From positions 91,028-155,027 of the forward strand of contig NZ_FRBN01000007.1 in the NCBI RefSeq assembly GCF_900142625.1: DNA of 64,000 nucleotides. The letters run 5' to 3'. Position 1 is the first letter of the stretch, and the number at the start of each line of letters is the position of its first letter. The DNA comes from Roseovarius marisflavi. Lineage in GTDB: Bacteria > Pseudomonadota > Alphaproteobacteria > Rhodobacterales > Rhodobacteraceae. Below are positions 34,572 to 43,348 of this stretch, one piece after another. The notes under the pieces are model-generated. The model saw only the letters and a list, made by a program, of their open reading frames with translations. It did not search any database and was not told where the DNA came from. The position numbers and the translations under genes are program-made.

Positions 34572-36455
34572 TTAATCGCCCTGACCCGGCTCAACGATGT
34601 CCCAACGGATCATCATGGCATGGTCTTCGTGGACAACGTTGTGACAGTGCATCACGTGCTTACCGAAGAAGTCGCGCCAGCGGCTGAAGAACGTGATTTC
34701 GTCTCCAGGTCCCAGCGATACCACGTCCTTGCGGGCACGCTCTACCGCGCTTGGCGGACGACCGTTGACCTCAAGAATCTGGAACTCTTCGAAGTGGGTA
34801 TGTACAGGGTGTGCCCATGCATTGCCTTCGTTGCGGAAGGTCCAGATCTCAGCAGAACCCTGCTCGATCTTTACGTCCACGCGGTTGGGATCCATCAGGC
34901 GACCGTTCACCGTCCACAGACCGTTGTCATAATCGAAGACAAACAGACGCTTGCGGCGGACTTCCGACATACGGATCTTGGGAAGCTTGCGCATCTTGGC
35001 AGGAATTTTCGACGGATCAGCCACATCACCCGGTTTGCAGCGGAACTGCATCACCGGCATCATGTTGTCGCCCTCAAGCGTATAGCCGGTCGGGCCAGCG
35101 CCATCGGTACGAATTTCCTTGGTGTTCCAAACCTCGACAAGATCGCCATCGCCGTACTTCGAGAAGTCGACAATCACGTCAAAGCGGTTTGCAACCCACA
35201 GCTCGAACGACGGTTCGATCAGCGGAGCTTCGAGCAGGTTACCGTCGTTCGACAGGATGACCCAATCGTCGAAATAGGGCTCACCACCACCGGCAGGGGT
35301 AATCTTGAGCACCAGCGTGTAAAGACGCGACGGCCCGCCGTTCAGGAAACGGAAACGGTACTTGCGACGATCCACATCCAGATAGGGCTGAATGATGCGG
35401 TTCACGGTGATCTTGTCGCCTGTCATACCCTGTGTGGTGTACTCAAGACGGTTGGGACCGAACGTATCCAGAGCCCCCTGAGAGTTGCCCACCTCTTCGG
35501 GATCTTTGGGGTCAGGCTCAAGCGGATCATCGGGCATGAAGAAGTCCCAGATCACCTGACCGTTCTGCTGGAACTGCACGTCATGCAGGATCAGCGGAAT
35601 GTCATAATCGCCCGACGGCAGGTTGAAGGCCCGCGGGTTCGGATCGTTTTCGTTGTTTGAATCACGCTCATCAAACAGCAGGTAGAAGCCCGAGAAGCCC
35701 GCGTAAACATTGGTCGCCGTGAAATCGAGGCGGTGGTCGTGATACCACAGCGTGTTCATGATCTCGGTGTTGTCATAGTCCCACCCATCGGGCGAACCCG
35801 CAGGGAAGTTGCCATAGTGGTGATCCCAGAATTCACCAGGATTGAAGAAATCCTGCGGAATACCGTCCGATTCAGACGCGGTATGGCCGTTATGCATGTG
35901 GATCGTCGGCGAGGGCAGCGCGAAGCTCACGTTGCCTGTGCCAACGGGCGGCAGCAGGTTGTTGCGACGCAGGAAAAGCGCTTCGCCATAGTTGGATTTA
36001 TACGTCTCACCCGGCGTAATGCCGTTGAAACCCCAGTGCCAGGAGCCAACATTCTCATCACCGTCACGGCCAACAACACCCTCGGTGCCGTCGCCATACG
36101 GGGGCTGCCAGTGATACTTCCAGCGGAATTCGGTCATCACTTCTTCGTAATGATTGACCGGAGGGAAATCGTCGAACCGCTGATGGCGTTCAGGCTCGAT
36201 CGGCGGATCATATGTCGCCGGATCGATCGGCTGCGCCGTTGGCATAATGTTGAGCGGCGCGGTAAACGGCTCGACATCAGGGCTCGGTGACGAGACGATG
36301 CTCGGTACAAAATTGTCCGGGAATACCAGACCATCCTGCGTCAAACCGTCAGCAGCGCTGTCCGGCCATTGTTTGATCTCGGCCCCGGCCTGCGATGCTA
36401 CAGCAGTAGCGCCCGCAACACCCAGGCCAAGCTTCAATGCTTCTCTTCGTTTCAT
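34572..36455 (-). CDS. ioxA: Tat-exported multicopper oxidase (IoxA-like)
   Basis: 627 residues. Twin-arginine signal MKRREALKLGLGVAGATA. Three cupredoxin domains with all four copper-binding segments: H-M-H (186-188), W-Y-H-D-H (237-241), H-P-V-H-T-H (549-554) and H603-C604-H605...H609...M614 in HVMHCHNVVHEDHAMM. The axial Met marks a medium-potential T1 site as in CotA/bilirubin oxidase types. A strong GGAGGA RBS lies 8 bases before the ATG. By cluster content I assign it to iodide oxidase IoxA; a phenol, bilirubin or Mn(II) oxidase is the alternative. Confidence 0.8.
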   Translation of the reverse strand: MKRREALKLGLGVAGATAVASQAGAEIKQWPDSAADGLTQDGLVFPDNFVPSIVSSPSPDVEPFTAPLNIMPTAQPIDPATYDPPIEPERHQRFDDFPPVNHYEEVMTEFRWKYHWQPPYGDGTEGVVGRDGDENVGSWHWGFNGITPGETYKSNYGEALFLRRNNLLPPVGTGNVSFALPSPTIHMHNGHTASESDGIPQDFFNPGEFWDHHYGNFPAGSPDGWDYDNTEIMNTLWYHDHRLDFTATNVYAGFSGFYLLFDERDSNNENDPNPRAFNLPSGDYDIPLILHDVQFQQNGQVIWDFFMPDDPLEPDPKDPEEVGNSQGALDTFGPNRLEYTTQGMTGDKITVNRIIQPYLDVDRRKYRFRFLNGGPSRLYTLVLKITPAGGGEPYFDDWVILSNDGNLLEAPLIEPSFELWVANRFDVIVDFSKYGDGDLVEVWNTKEIRTDGAGPTGYTLEGDNMMPVMQFRCKPGDVADPSKIPAKMRKLPKIRMSEVRRKRLFVFDYDNGLWTVNGRLMDPNRVDVKIEQGSAEIWTFRNEGNAWAHPVHTHFEEFQILEVNGRPPSAVERARKDVVSLGPGDEITFFSRWRDFFGKHVMHCHNVVHEDHAMMIRWDIVEPGQGD

Positions 36456-37132
36456 GCTTAGTCCTCCAGCAGAAAAAGCTCGCGAATATTACTTTTGTCA
36501 CGCGTCAGACATAACGCGATCGCCCTCGCGCCAAATGTGCCGCGAGTAAGAAGGGCCAAAGGACCCCGGCTTCAGAACGGCCTAATGCCGCCTTATCTTA
36601 AGGTTCGAGCCGAGGCTCGTCAGGTGGGATTACAGGCCGGTAGAGGTGAGTAATGTGTGGCCCGCGCAGATCCGTGACCTGCGAATTTTGTTTTAATAGT
36701 TTAAGAGCAAATGCTCCTTGGCTCCGTGCACAAAGGCAGCACGGCGTTGCCGTCAGTTGAAACGACAATGCGCGTCAAATTGACACCCTTGTCATTCACC
36801 ATGACACCACAAAAAGAAAGGCCCGACAACGGTAACATTTTCGTTACCCGGCGAGTAAAAGCTTGCGGCGCGACTTTTGAAGTCCGTCGCGAACACAAGC
36901 TATTGTTTAAAAGTGATAAATTGGGACTATATCCAGATCGGCAACAATCAGAAAAAATCTTTACTATGTGTTAAGTGGGAACTGAAAATTGGTTTTCCAG
37001 TGGGTTAAGCAAGAAAAGTTCACACTGTCCTTGAATGCGTACATCTTAAAGATGTTTTTCGAAGCAATCGCAATACCGAAAGGTGATAGGCTCGCGCAAA
37101 ACGCAAATCTAACTCGGGCGCACTCTCCGGCG
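36456..37132. other. AT-richer spacer between the oxidase cluster and gspC
   Basis: 677 bp without a supportable gene. Base composition drops visibly (for example GTTTTAATAGTTTAAGAGC near 36693). It should hold the promoter of the oxidase operon close to 36456-36560. An open frame of 87 codons at 36711-36974 lacks an RBS and family resemblance. The length and composition suit the border of an acquired block. Confidence 0.5.
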
Positions 37133-37939
37133 CTAGCTGCGGCCCGTAATCTTGACGGTAATTGTCCGGCGTTGTCCCCTGCGCAGAATATCAACCGCGA
37201 ACTCATCAGAGCTGCGCAAAATCTGCGCGGCATTGGCAAGGGTTTCAGGGTCGGAAACCGAATAGCCATTCACCCGAAGCACCATATCGCCGCGCTGTAG
37301 CCCGATAAGGTCATAAATCTGGCCTTCGCGCACCCAGAGGATTTCGGGGAACTTCTCACCCTGCCCGCCATTGGCGGCCACCATGCGCACGCTACCCGCG
37401 CGCCCAAGCACCCGGCGCATATCACGCCCTGAAAACGCGTCTATGGGCACGTCGACATTATCGCCATCGACCGAGCCATTGGACATCACCCGCGCCATCA
37501 TCTCGTTCGCGGTTTCCTCAAAGCGGATCAGAACCCGCTTTTCCTCGCGCTCGATCCAGACGCCGTTGGCCTCGATCTCGATCACCTGCTCGCCACCGAT
37601 AAGCCGGTCCCCCGCACGCACAAGCACATCCCCATCCGAGGCGGTCATGATCGCCCAGGCATCCTTGCCCCCGGCCACAAGCCCGACAAGGCTGTATTTC
37701 TCTGCCTTCTTGGGCGGGGCCTGCGCGCGCGGCGGATCGGGCACATAGGCGTCAAACACTGGCGGCCACTCTGCCGGCAGGGCCTCGGGGGTGGCGGCCT
37801 CGACTGCGGCAAGCTCCGCCCCGATCTGAACCGGGGCCGCGCCCTGCGTGCCCTTTGACGCCATCACAAGCGCAAGCTGTCCACCGCCATAGCCAAAGGC
37901 GACAGCCGCGGCAAAGGTCAGGATTCCAAGCCCGCGCAT
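37133..37939 (-). CDS. gspC: Type II secretion system protein GspC, detached from the gsp cluster
   Basis: 268 residues from the ATG at 37939; a GTG eight codons upstream is possible. One N-terminal membrane helix (GLGILTFAAAVAFGYGGGQ), a proline-rich linker, the homology region YSLVGLVAGGKDAWAIM...VLVRAGDRLIGGE...GVWIEREEKRVLIRF, and a C-terminal PDZ domain (YDLIGLQRGDMVLRVNGYSVSDPETL...RRGQRRTITVKI). GspC links the inner platform to secretin N-domains and takes part in cargo selection. It is separated from gspG-O by the 7-kb oxidase block, which is unusual. Confidence 0.88.
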   Translation of the reverse strand: MRGLGILTFAAAVAFGYGGGQLALVMASKGTQGAAPVQIGAELAAVEAATPEALPAEWPPVFDAYVPDPPRAQAPPKKAEKYSLVGLVAGGKDAWAIMTASDGDVLVRAGDRLIGGEQVIEIEANGVWIEREEKRVLIRFEETANEMMARVMSNGSVDGDNVDVPIDAFSGRDMRRVLGRAGSVRMVAANGGQGEKFPEILWVREGQIYDLIGLQRGDMVLRVNGYSVSDPETLANAAQILRSSDEFAVDILRRGQRRTITVKITGRS

Positions 37940-38112
37940 CCGATCAGATCCGGTCGGCAGCACCGCGAATGACGCGGTCAGGATATTGGGGCGTGACTGG
38001 CAAAATTGGCGGTCCCTTTTGGAAAATGGGTCGAGTGTCTTGTAAAATCGCTTTCAATAACGCAGGCGATCATAGCCCGGTGCGCCCCGCGCGACAACAG
38101 GCTATGACCGCC

Positions 38113-38997
38113 CTAGCCCATCGGCGCCACCTGCACAGGCCGCGGCCAATCCGCAGGATTGCTCAGCTCGTCAGCGGGGCGCGCCAAAAGAACCTGCGCA
38201 TGAAAATGCCCGGTGGTTTCCACGCCTTCGGTGTCATGGCCCTGCGCGCGCGCATTGGCGATGGCGCGCGCCTGCTCGTCGGCGCTCTCAAAACGGCGGT
38301 GGATAAAGGGCGGGATCGGCAGCCGTTCGACCACCAGCCCATGGGCCCGCAACACCTCGGCCGCCTCAGGCCCTTCGTTGCCGCGAATGGGAGAGGTCAT
38401 CACCCAGGGCTTGCGCGGCCCCGCCGCCGCCAAAAGCCGGTCAAGCGCATCCGGCATAAGCTGAGCAACGCTGCCGCATTCAACGATCATGTCACATTCC
38501 GCCAGTTCGGCCGCCAAGGCGGGCGAGGCCGCGTTTTCCTGCAGATCCTCGACAAATCCCGTATCGAAAAGCCCCGCCGCCGTGCCATAGGCCACAGCAT
38601 TGGGCGCCACATCAATGCCGACAAAGCGCATCGGCGGCGCCGCGCGCCGGATGCTGTCGAACCACGCGCGATCCTGTCGGATCACCTCGGGCGCATCCAA
38701 GCCGTCAAAGCCCGGCGCGCGATAGCGGTCAAACACCTGCGCCAGCGTCAGATCATGCCCCATCAGCGCACTGACGATGCCATAGCTGCTGGCAAAATCC
38801 ACGATCCGCGCAGAGCAAAGCCCGCGCAGGCGCATCAATTCGGCCAGCCCGGCCCGAAAGGCCACTACCGCGTGATGCTGATTGCGATAGCCAAGCGCAT
38901 CCATCATCCGGAAATACGCCCGGCAATCAGGCTGATTGTAGGTGTCGTCAAAAATCGTGACGAAGCCACCCTTTGCGCCATCCGATAGCTCTGTCAT
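38113..38997 (-). CDS. SAM-dependent methyltransferase-like protein
   Basis: 294 residues. A Rossmann-like segment ARIVDFASSYGIVSALMGHDLTL resembles methyltransferase motif I, with MRFVGIDVAPNAVAYG as the acidic second strand and CDMIVECGSVAQLMPD as motif IV-like. The C-terminal part has the pattern of small-molecule methyltransferases, but motif I lacks the usual GxGxG. The substrate is unknown. It is a single gene between gspC and a divergent DMT transporter. Confidence 0.55.
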   Translation of the reverse strand: MTELSDGAKGGFVTIFDDTYNQPDCRAYFRMMDALGYRNQHHAVVAFRAGLAELMRLRGLCSARIVDFASSYGIVSALMGHDLTLAQVFDRYRAPGFDGLDAPEVIRQDRAWFDSIRRAAPPMRFVGIDVAPNAVAYGTAAGLFDTGFVEDLQENAASPALAAELAECDMIVECGSVAQLMPDALDRLLAAAGPRKPWVMTSPIRGNEGPEAAEVLRAHGLVVERLPIPPFIHRRFESADEQARAIANARAQGHDTEGVETTGHFHAQVLLARPADELSNPADWPRPVQVAPMG

Positions 38998-39267
38998 GTC
39001 CTGCGCTCCGCTTCGTCGTTTCAGTTTGCCTTGGGCCGTCTCGGCCCGCCATAGGGCTCAACCTTGCCGCAGAGCGGCGGTATTACAACCGAAATCACGC
39101 AGATTTTCACGTCTGACCACACAAGCGTTATCGGCGGACCGGATTTGAAACAATATTACGTGCCGCTATCGGCAACGTGACGCAGAGGTGTGCAACCGTG
39201 CATTGAACAAACCCGACATGAGGCGCATTTTAGATGTGTAAACCCATTTCAGATCAGGACTCTTATT
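38998..39267. other. Divergent intergenic region
   Basis: 270 bp between divergent starts. It contains AT-rich GGATTTGAAACAATATTACG near 39141, a possible promoter. No RNA gene or repeat was recognised. Confidence 0.4.
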
Positions 39268-40308
39268 ATGAGCAACGCCACCACTCAAACCCTGCCCGAT
39301 CAATCCAGGATCCTGCTGGGCGCTTCGCTGGCATGGGTTGCGGTCATTATCTATGCCTCGTCGAACTCGCTTGTGTCACTGCTGGCCGATATCGGGTCGC
39401 ACAACAGGGTCATGGGGCGCAATGTCATTACCTATTGCAACCTGCTGTTTGTCGGTTCGCTGATGTCGATGGTGCCGATGGTGTTCATGTTCTGGCGCGA
39501 CTGGACATTTGAGAACCTGCGCGCGCTGACCGCCAAGCACTGGGTTATCCTGACGCTCTCGGCGTTTCTGTCTTCGGCGCTCACACCGGGGCTTTTCTTT
39601 TATGCGCTGGAACATACCTCCGTGACCAACGTGGTGCTGATGGGGCGGATCGAGCCACCGCTTTTCCTGCTGGCGACCTATTTCCTGCTGCGCGAAGAGT
39701 TCGAGCCGTGGTCCTTTGCCGCCGGTCTTGTTGCCCTCTGCGGTGCGGCGCTCATGATCGCGCTCAAGAGCGGCGACAACAGCTTTGTCCTCGGCAAGGG
39801 CGAGATTGGCGCGCTGCTTGCAACCCTGTCCTATATTGCCTCGACCCTGGTGGCGCGCACCGGCCTGCGCGGCATTCCCCTGGGCATCTTCTCGATCTAT
39901 CGCACGGCCGTGGGCACAACGTTCTATTTCTTTCTGGCGATCTACCTGTTCGGGCCGAAACACTTTCAGGACGTGTTCCATCCCATCGTCTGGCAATGGG
40001 TCTGGATCTATGCGCTGATCGTGGTCATCGGCGGTCAGTTCGCCTGGGCGCTAGGCCTGAAATATGCCCGCTCCGGCGATGTGTCGCTGGCGACGTCGTT
40101 CTCGCCGCTGGCCGCTATCCTGATCGCCATGCTCATGCTGGGCGAGGATCCCGGCCCCGGCCTGATCCCCGGCGGCGCAATTATCCTTTTGGCCGTTGGT
40201 ATCGGCCAATATGGCCGCATCCGGCGCAACCGTGCCGATGATCGCCAGAAGGCGGCGCAGGAGAATGCCATGCAACATGAGGGCGAAGTGAACTTCAAAG
40301 GCGCCTGA
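39268..40308 (+). CDS. EamA/DMT-family transporter
   Basis: 346 residues from MSNATTQTLPDQSR; the frame opens further upstream but without RBS or membrane character. Ten hydrophobic segments in two EamA repeats: TSVTNVVLMGRIEPPLFLLATYFLLREEFEPWS closes the first, and ARSGDVSLATSFSPLAAILIAMLMLGE the second. The polar C-terminal tail lies in the cytoplasm. Likely an exporter of amino acids or metabolites; substrate unknown. Confidence 0.82.
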   Translation: MSNATTQTLPDQSRILLGASLAWVAVIIYASSNSLVSLLADIGSHNRVMGRNVITYCNLLFVGSLMSMVPMVFMFWRDWTFENLRALTAKHWVILTLSAFLSSALTPGLFFYALEHTSVTNVVLMGRIEPPLFLLATYFLLREEFEPWSFAAGLVALCGAALMIALKSGDNSFVLGKGEIGALLATLSYIASTLVARTGLRGIPLGIFSIYRTAVGTTFYFFLAIYLFGPKHFQDVFHPIVWQWVWIYALIVVIGGQFAWALGLKYARSGDVSLATSFSPLAAILIAMLMLGEDPGPGLIPGGAIILLAVGIGQYGRIRRNRADDRQKAAQENAMQHEGEVNFKGA

Positions 40309-40331
40309 CCACGTATCTCCGGGACCACGAA

Positions 40332-40367
40332 AAAGCGGCGCAGGTCAGATCAGGCCCGCGCCGCTTT
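40332..40367. terminator. Bidirectional terminator between convergent genes
   Basis: AAAGCGGCGC (40332-40341) and GCGCCGCTTT (40358-40367) are perfect inverted repeats with a 16-base loop, flanked by A-rich and T-rich ends. It lies between the convergent DMT transporter and glycosyltransferase genes and can stop transcription in both directions. Confidence 0.75.
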
Positions 40368-40409
40368 GTTCAGTGTACCCCCGCCCGGAGCAACAGGTGA
40401 GGTCAGCCT

Positions 40410-41594
40410 TCAGCCAACCGCGGGGCGTTTCGCCTCTGGCAAAGAGGCATAGCTTTGAAACACCTCGCTCGGCGGCGGACTATCCGACACCCTACCCTCA
40501 AGCCGGATCAGCGCCTCGCGTTTGATCGCCAGACCGTCCTGGTTTTCAATGACAACATCCGGGCGGAACCCGGCCCTCTCGCGCCCGGCCTCTTGCGTCG
40601 GCATCAGCAGCATCGCCGGGGCAAGGTCACCCGCCCCGGCATGCAACCGCGTTGCGGCCTCAATCGCCCCGGTCTCGCCGCCCTGCGGAAAAGGCGCAAA
40701 GACGCAAAGCCCGGTTGCGTTGGCACCCGGAGCAAAGCCGCTGGCCGCCGCAAGCGGCAACACCTGCGCTGTGGGATAGGGCGCAAGAACGTCACGCAAC
40801 ACCTGTGCATAAGGCCCCTGATCATCTGCAAGATAGATCGTGACCCGCCCGCCAGCGACCGCCCTGGCAGCCAAAGTGCCAAGGGCGTGGCGGATCACCT
40901 TGGTCCCATCCTGCGCCATCGCCACCATCTCGGTGGTGATATCGCGCTGCTGTCGGCTCAGAAAGAAGGCCAACAGCTCTTCGGCCATGGCATTGTAATG
41001 AGGCACATCGCGCGGATCATTCTCGATCCGGCCGATGTCAACCTCGGCCACCTCTGCCCCCGCCGCATAGACCCGCAGCATGATATCTAGATCAACCGCA
41101 TAATCGCCAACCAGCGCATCCTGCGCGATCAGCGATTTGTTGAACAGGTAAAGCCCGGAATTGGGCGCGCGCAAATGGCCAAGACCCTGAAACATCAGAC
41201 GGATCGCAGGCATCACCAACAGCCGCGTCATCGGCATGTTGTCCCCCGGATCATGCCAGGCGCCCTTGACCAGCCCGATGCCGGGGCCACGCGCTGCGGG
41301 CATGCGTGCGAAAAGCCCGGTGTCGAATTTATCAAGATCGGCATCGACCTTCATCACCCAGTCGTATTTTGTCGCCGCAATGCCAGTGCGCACCGCGTGG
41401 CCCATGCCGGCGCGCGTCTCGGACACAACCCGTGCCCCGGCGGCGCGCGCCTCGGTGGCAGTGTCGTCGCCTGATGCATTGTCGATCACCACGACTTCGC
41501 CCACATCCGGCATCGCCAACATGACCGATACAACCTTGCGGATGGTTTCGGCCTCATTTCTGGCCGGGACAATGACAGAGACCGGATCGCTCAT
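40410..41594 (-). CDS. Family 2 glycosyltransferase
   Basis: 394 residues from MSDPVSVIVPARNEAET. GT-A fold with VGEVVVIDNASGDDTATEARAAGARVV, GMGHAVRTGIAATKYDWVMKVDADLDKFD (DxD-like metal site) and GIGLVKGAWHDPG. The arrangement resembles glucosyl-3-phosphoglycerate synthase-like GT2/GT81 enzymes. The C-terminal ~150 residues are poorly conserved and may bind an acceptor. The acceptor is unknown. It stands next to the glycerol operon on the same strand but is separated by 136 bp. Confidence 0.75.
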   Translation of the reverse strand: MSDPVSVIVPARNEAETIRKVVSVMLAMPDVGEVVVIDNASGDDTATEARAAGARVVSETRAGMGHAVRTGIAATKYDWVMKVDADLDKFDTGLFARMPAARGPGIGLVKGAWHDPGDNMPMTRLLVMPAIRLMFQGLGHLRAPNSGLYLFNKSLIAQDALVGDYAVDLDIMLRVYAAGAEVAEVDIGRIENDPRDVPHYNAMAEELLAFFLSRQQRDITTEMVAMAQDGTKVIRHALGTLAARAVAGGRVTIYLADDQGPYAQVLRDVLAPYPTAQVLPLAAASGFAPGANATGLCVFAPFPQGGETGAIEAATRLHAGAGDLAPAMLLMPTQEAGRERAGFRPDVVIENQDGLAIKREALIRLEGRVSDSPPPSEVFQSYASLPEAKRPAVG

Positions 41595-41730
41595 GAAGGC
41601 TCCTTCGGCCCAAGGGCACGTCAAGTACGGGCTTGAAAAGTAATATGATCAAAGGGCGTTAACAATAGCCGATGGGCTCTCGCAGGCGAAACCGGCCGTG
41701 CCCCAGAGCGAGAGGGGGCAAGCAGACCGC

Positions 41731-43218
41731 CTAAAATCCCAAAGTCGCCTCAACCGCCCGTTTCCAGGCCTCGGTCTTGGTCTGGCGCAATGTCTCGTCC
41801 ATCGCGGGCAAAAACTGTCGTTCAAGCGCCCAGGTGGCGGCGAACTCTTCCTGGCCGGGGTAAAGCCCGATCTGCATCCCCGCAAGCCAGGCCGCCCCAA
41901 GCGCCGTGGTTTCAAGAACCTCGGGGCGATCCACCGGCGCGTCGATGATATCCGAGAGGAACTGCATCGCCCAATCCGACGCGCTCATCCCGCCATCGAC
42001 CCGCAGGATCGCATCTGCGCCCTCTCCGGCCCAATCATCGCGCATCGCCTGCAACAGATCACGGGTCTGAAAGCCGACGCTCTCAAGCGCCGCACGCGCA
42101 AGTTCTTCGGGCCGCGTGTTGCGCGTAAGGCCGAACATCGCGCCGCGACATTCGGCATTCCAATAGGGCGCTCCAAGCCCGGTAAAGGCCGGCACAAGCA
42201 CCACGTTCTGTTGCGGGTCGGCGCGTTCGGCCAAGGGCTGTGTCTCGCTTGCCTCGCGGATAATCTTGAGCCCGTCGCGCAGCCATTGCACCACCGCCCC
42301 GGCCACAAAGATCGAGCCTTCAAGCGCATAGGTCGGCTTGCCGTCAAGCTGATAGGCGATGGTCGTCAACAGCCGGTTCTTCGACACGACCGGCGTGTCA
42401 CCTGTATTCAAAAGCGCGAAACATCCGGTGCCATAGGTCGATTTCAACATGCCCGGCTTGAAACAGGCCTGCCCGACCGTCGCGGCCTGTTGATCGCCGG
42501 CCACCCCGCGAATGGGGATCTCGCGACCAAAAAGATCGGCCCGCGCATGGCCGAAATCATCGGCACTATTGCGCACCTCTGGCAGCATCTGCATCGGGAT
42601 ATCCAACAGATCACAGATCGTCTTGCTCCACCGGCCCTTGCGGATATCGTAAAGCAGGGTGCGCGCGGCATTGGTGGCGTCGGTGGCATGCATCGCCCCG
42701 CCGGTCAGCTTCCAGATCAGGAAGCTGTCAACTGTTCCGAACAGCAACTCGCCCGCCTCGGCACGCGCTCGTGCGCCCTCGACATTCTCGAGTATCCAGC
42801 GAAGCTTGGTGCCCGAGAAATAGGGATCAAGCAACAATCCGGTGCGCGCGCGGACCATCTCTTCGTGGCCCGCATCACGAAGCGCGCGGCAATAATCGGC
42901 GGTGCGCCGGTCCTGCCAGACAATCGCGTGATGCACGGCCTGCCCGGTCGTCTTGTCCCAGACAACGGTTGTCTCGCGCTGATTGGTGATACCGATCGCG
43001 GCCACATCCGCGCCCGTAAGACCCGCCTTTTCAATCACCGCACGACAGGTTCCTGCCGTGCTTGACCAAAGATCGTTGGCATCATGCGCCACCCAGCCCG
43101 ATTGCGGAAAATGCTGGGGGAATTCTTCCTGTGCCGTGGCCACGATCCGCATGTCTTCATCAAACAGGATCGCCCGGCTTGATGTGGTGCCCTGATCAAT
43201 GGCGAGGATATGGGTCAT
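41731..43218 (-). CDS. glpK: Glycerol kinase
   Basis: 495 residues. FGGY kinase signatures: [19 protein letters not shown] at the start, [61 protein letters not shown] and [19 protein letters not shown]. It phosphorylates glycerol imported by the ABC system encoded upstream to glycerol 3-phosphate, the substrate of GlpD. It is the last gene of glpD-S-T-P-Q-U-V-K. Confidence 0.97.
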   Translation of the reverse strand: MTHILAIDQGTTSSRAILFDEDMRIVATAQEEFPQHFPQSGWVAHDANDLWSSTAGTCRAVIEKAGLTGADVAAIGITNQRETTVVWDKTTGQAVHHAIVWQDRRTADYCRALRDAGHEEMVRARTGLLLDPYFSGTKLRWILENVEGARARAEAGELLFGTVDSFLIWKLTGGAMHATDATNAARTLLYDIRKGRWSKTICDLLDIPMQMLPEVRNSADDFGHARADLFGREIPIRGVAGDQQAATVGQACFKPGMLKSTYGTGCFALLNTGDTPVVSKNRLLTTIAYQLDGKPTYALEGSIFVAGAVVQWLRDGLKIIREASETQPLAERADPQQNVVLVPAFTGLGAPYWNAECRGAMFGLTRNTRPEELARAALESVGFQTRDLLQAMRDDWAGEGADAILRVDGGMSASDWAMQFLSDIIDAPVDRPEVLETTALGAAWLAGMQIGLYPGQEEFAATWALERQFLPAMDETLRQTKTEAWKRAVEATLGF

Positions 43219-43312
43219 TGTCTTGCCCCTTCAGGTCTTACGAAAAATGCGGTCGCCGAAAAGGATCGACGACCGCAGTCTAGCGCGACAAACGTGCCGC
43301 GCAATGGGGATT

Positions 43313-43341
43313 GGGCGGGGGCCATGCACCGGCCCCTGCCC
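43313..43341 (-). terminator. GC-rich stem-loop after glpV
   Basis: GGGCAGGGGCC and its complement (one mismatch) form an 11-bp stem in the gap between glpV and glpK. There is no U-tract, so it may protect the upstream transcript end or attenuate glpK rather than fully terminate. Confidence 0.45.
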
Positions 43342-43348
43342 GCGTGGT

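Noticed and set aside
34572..36455. CotA spore coat laccase or copper-resistance CopA
   Set aside because: No Met-rich CopA repeats and no copB/copper resistance genes nearby; the partner set fits iox better, though CotA/bilirubin-oxidase-type chemistry cannot be excluded.
36711..36974. 87-codon + strand open frame in the oxidase-gspC spacer
   Set aside because: No RBS, no recognisable family, atypical composition; probably chance.
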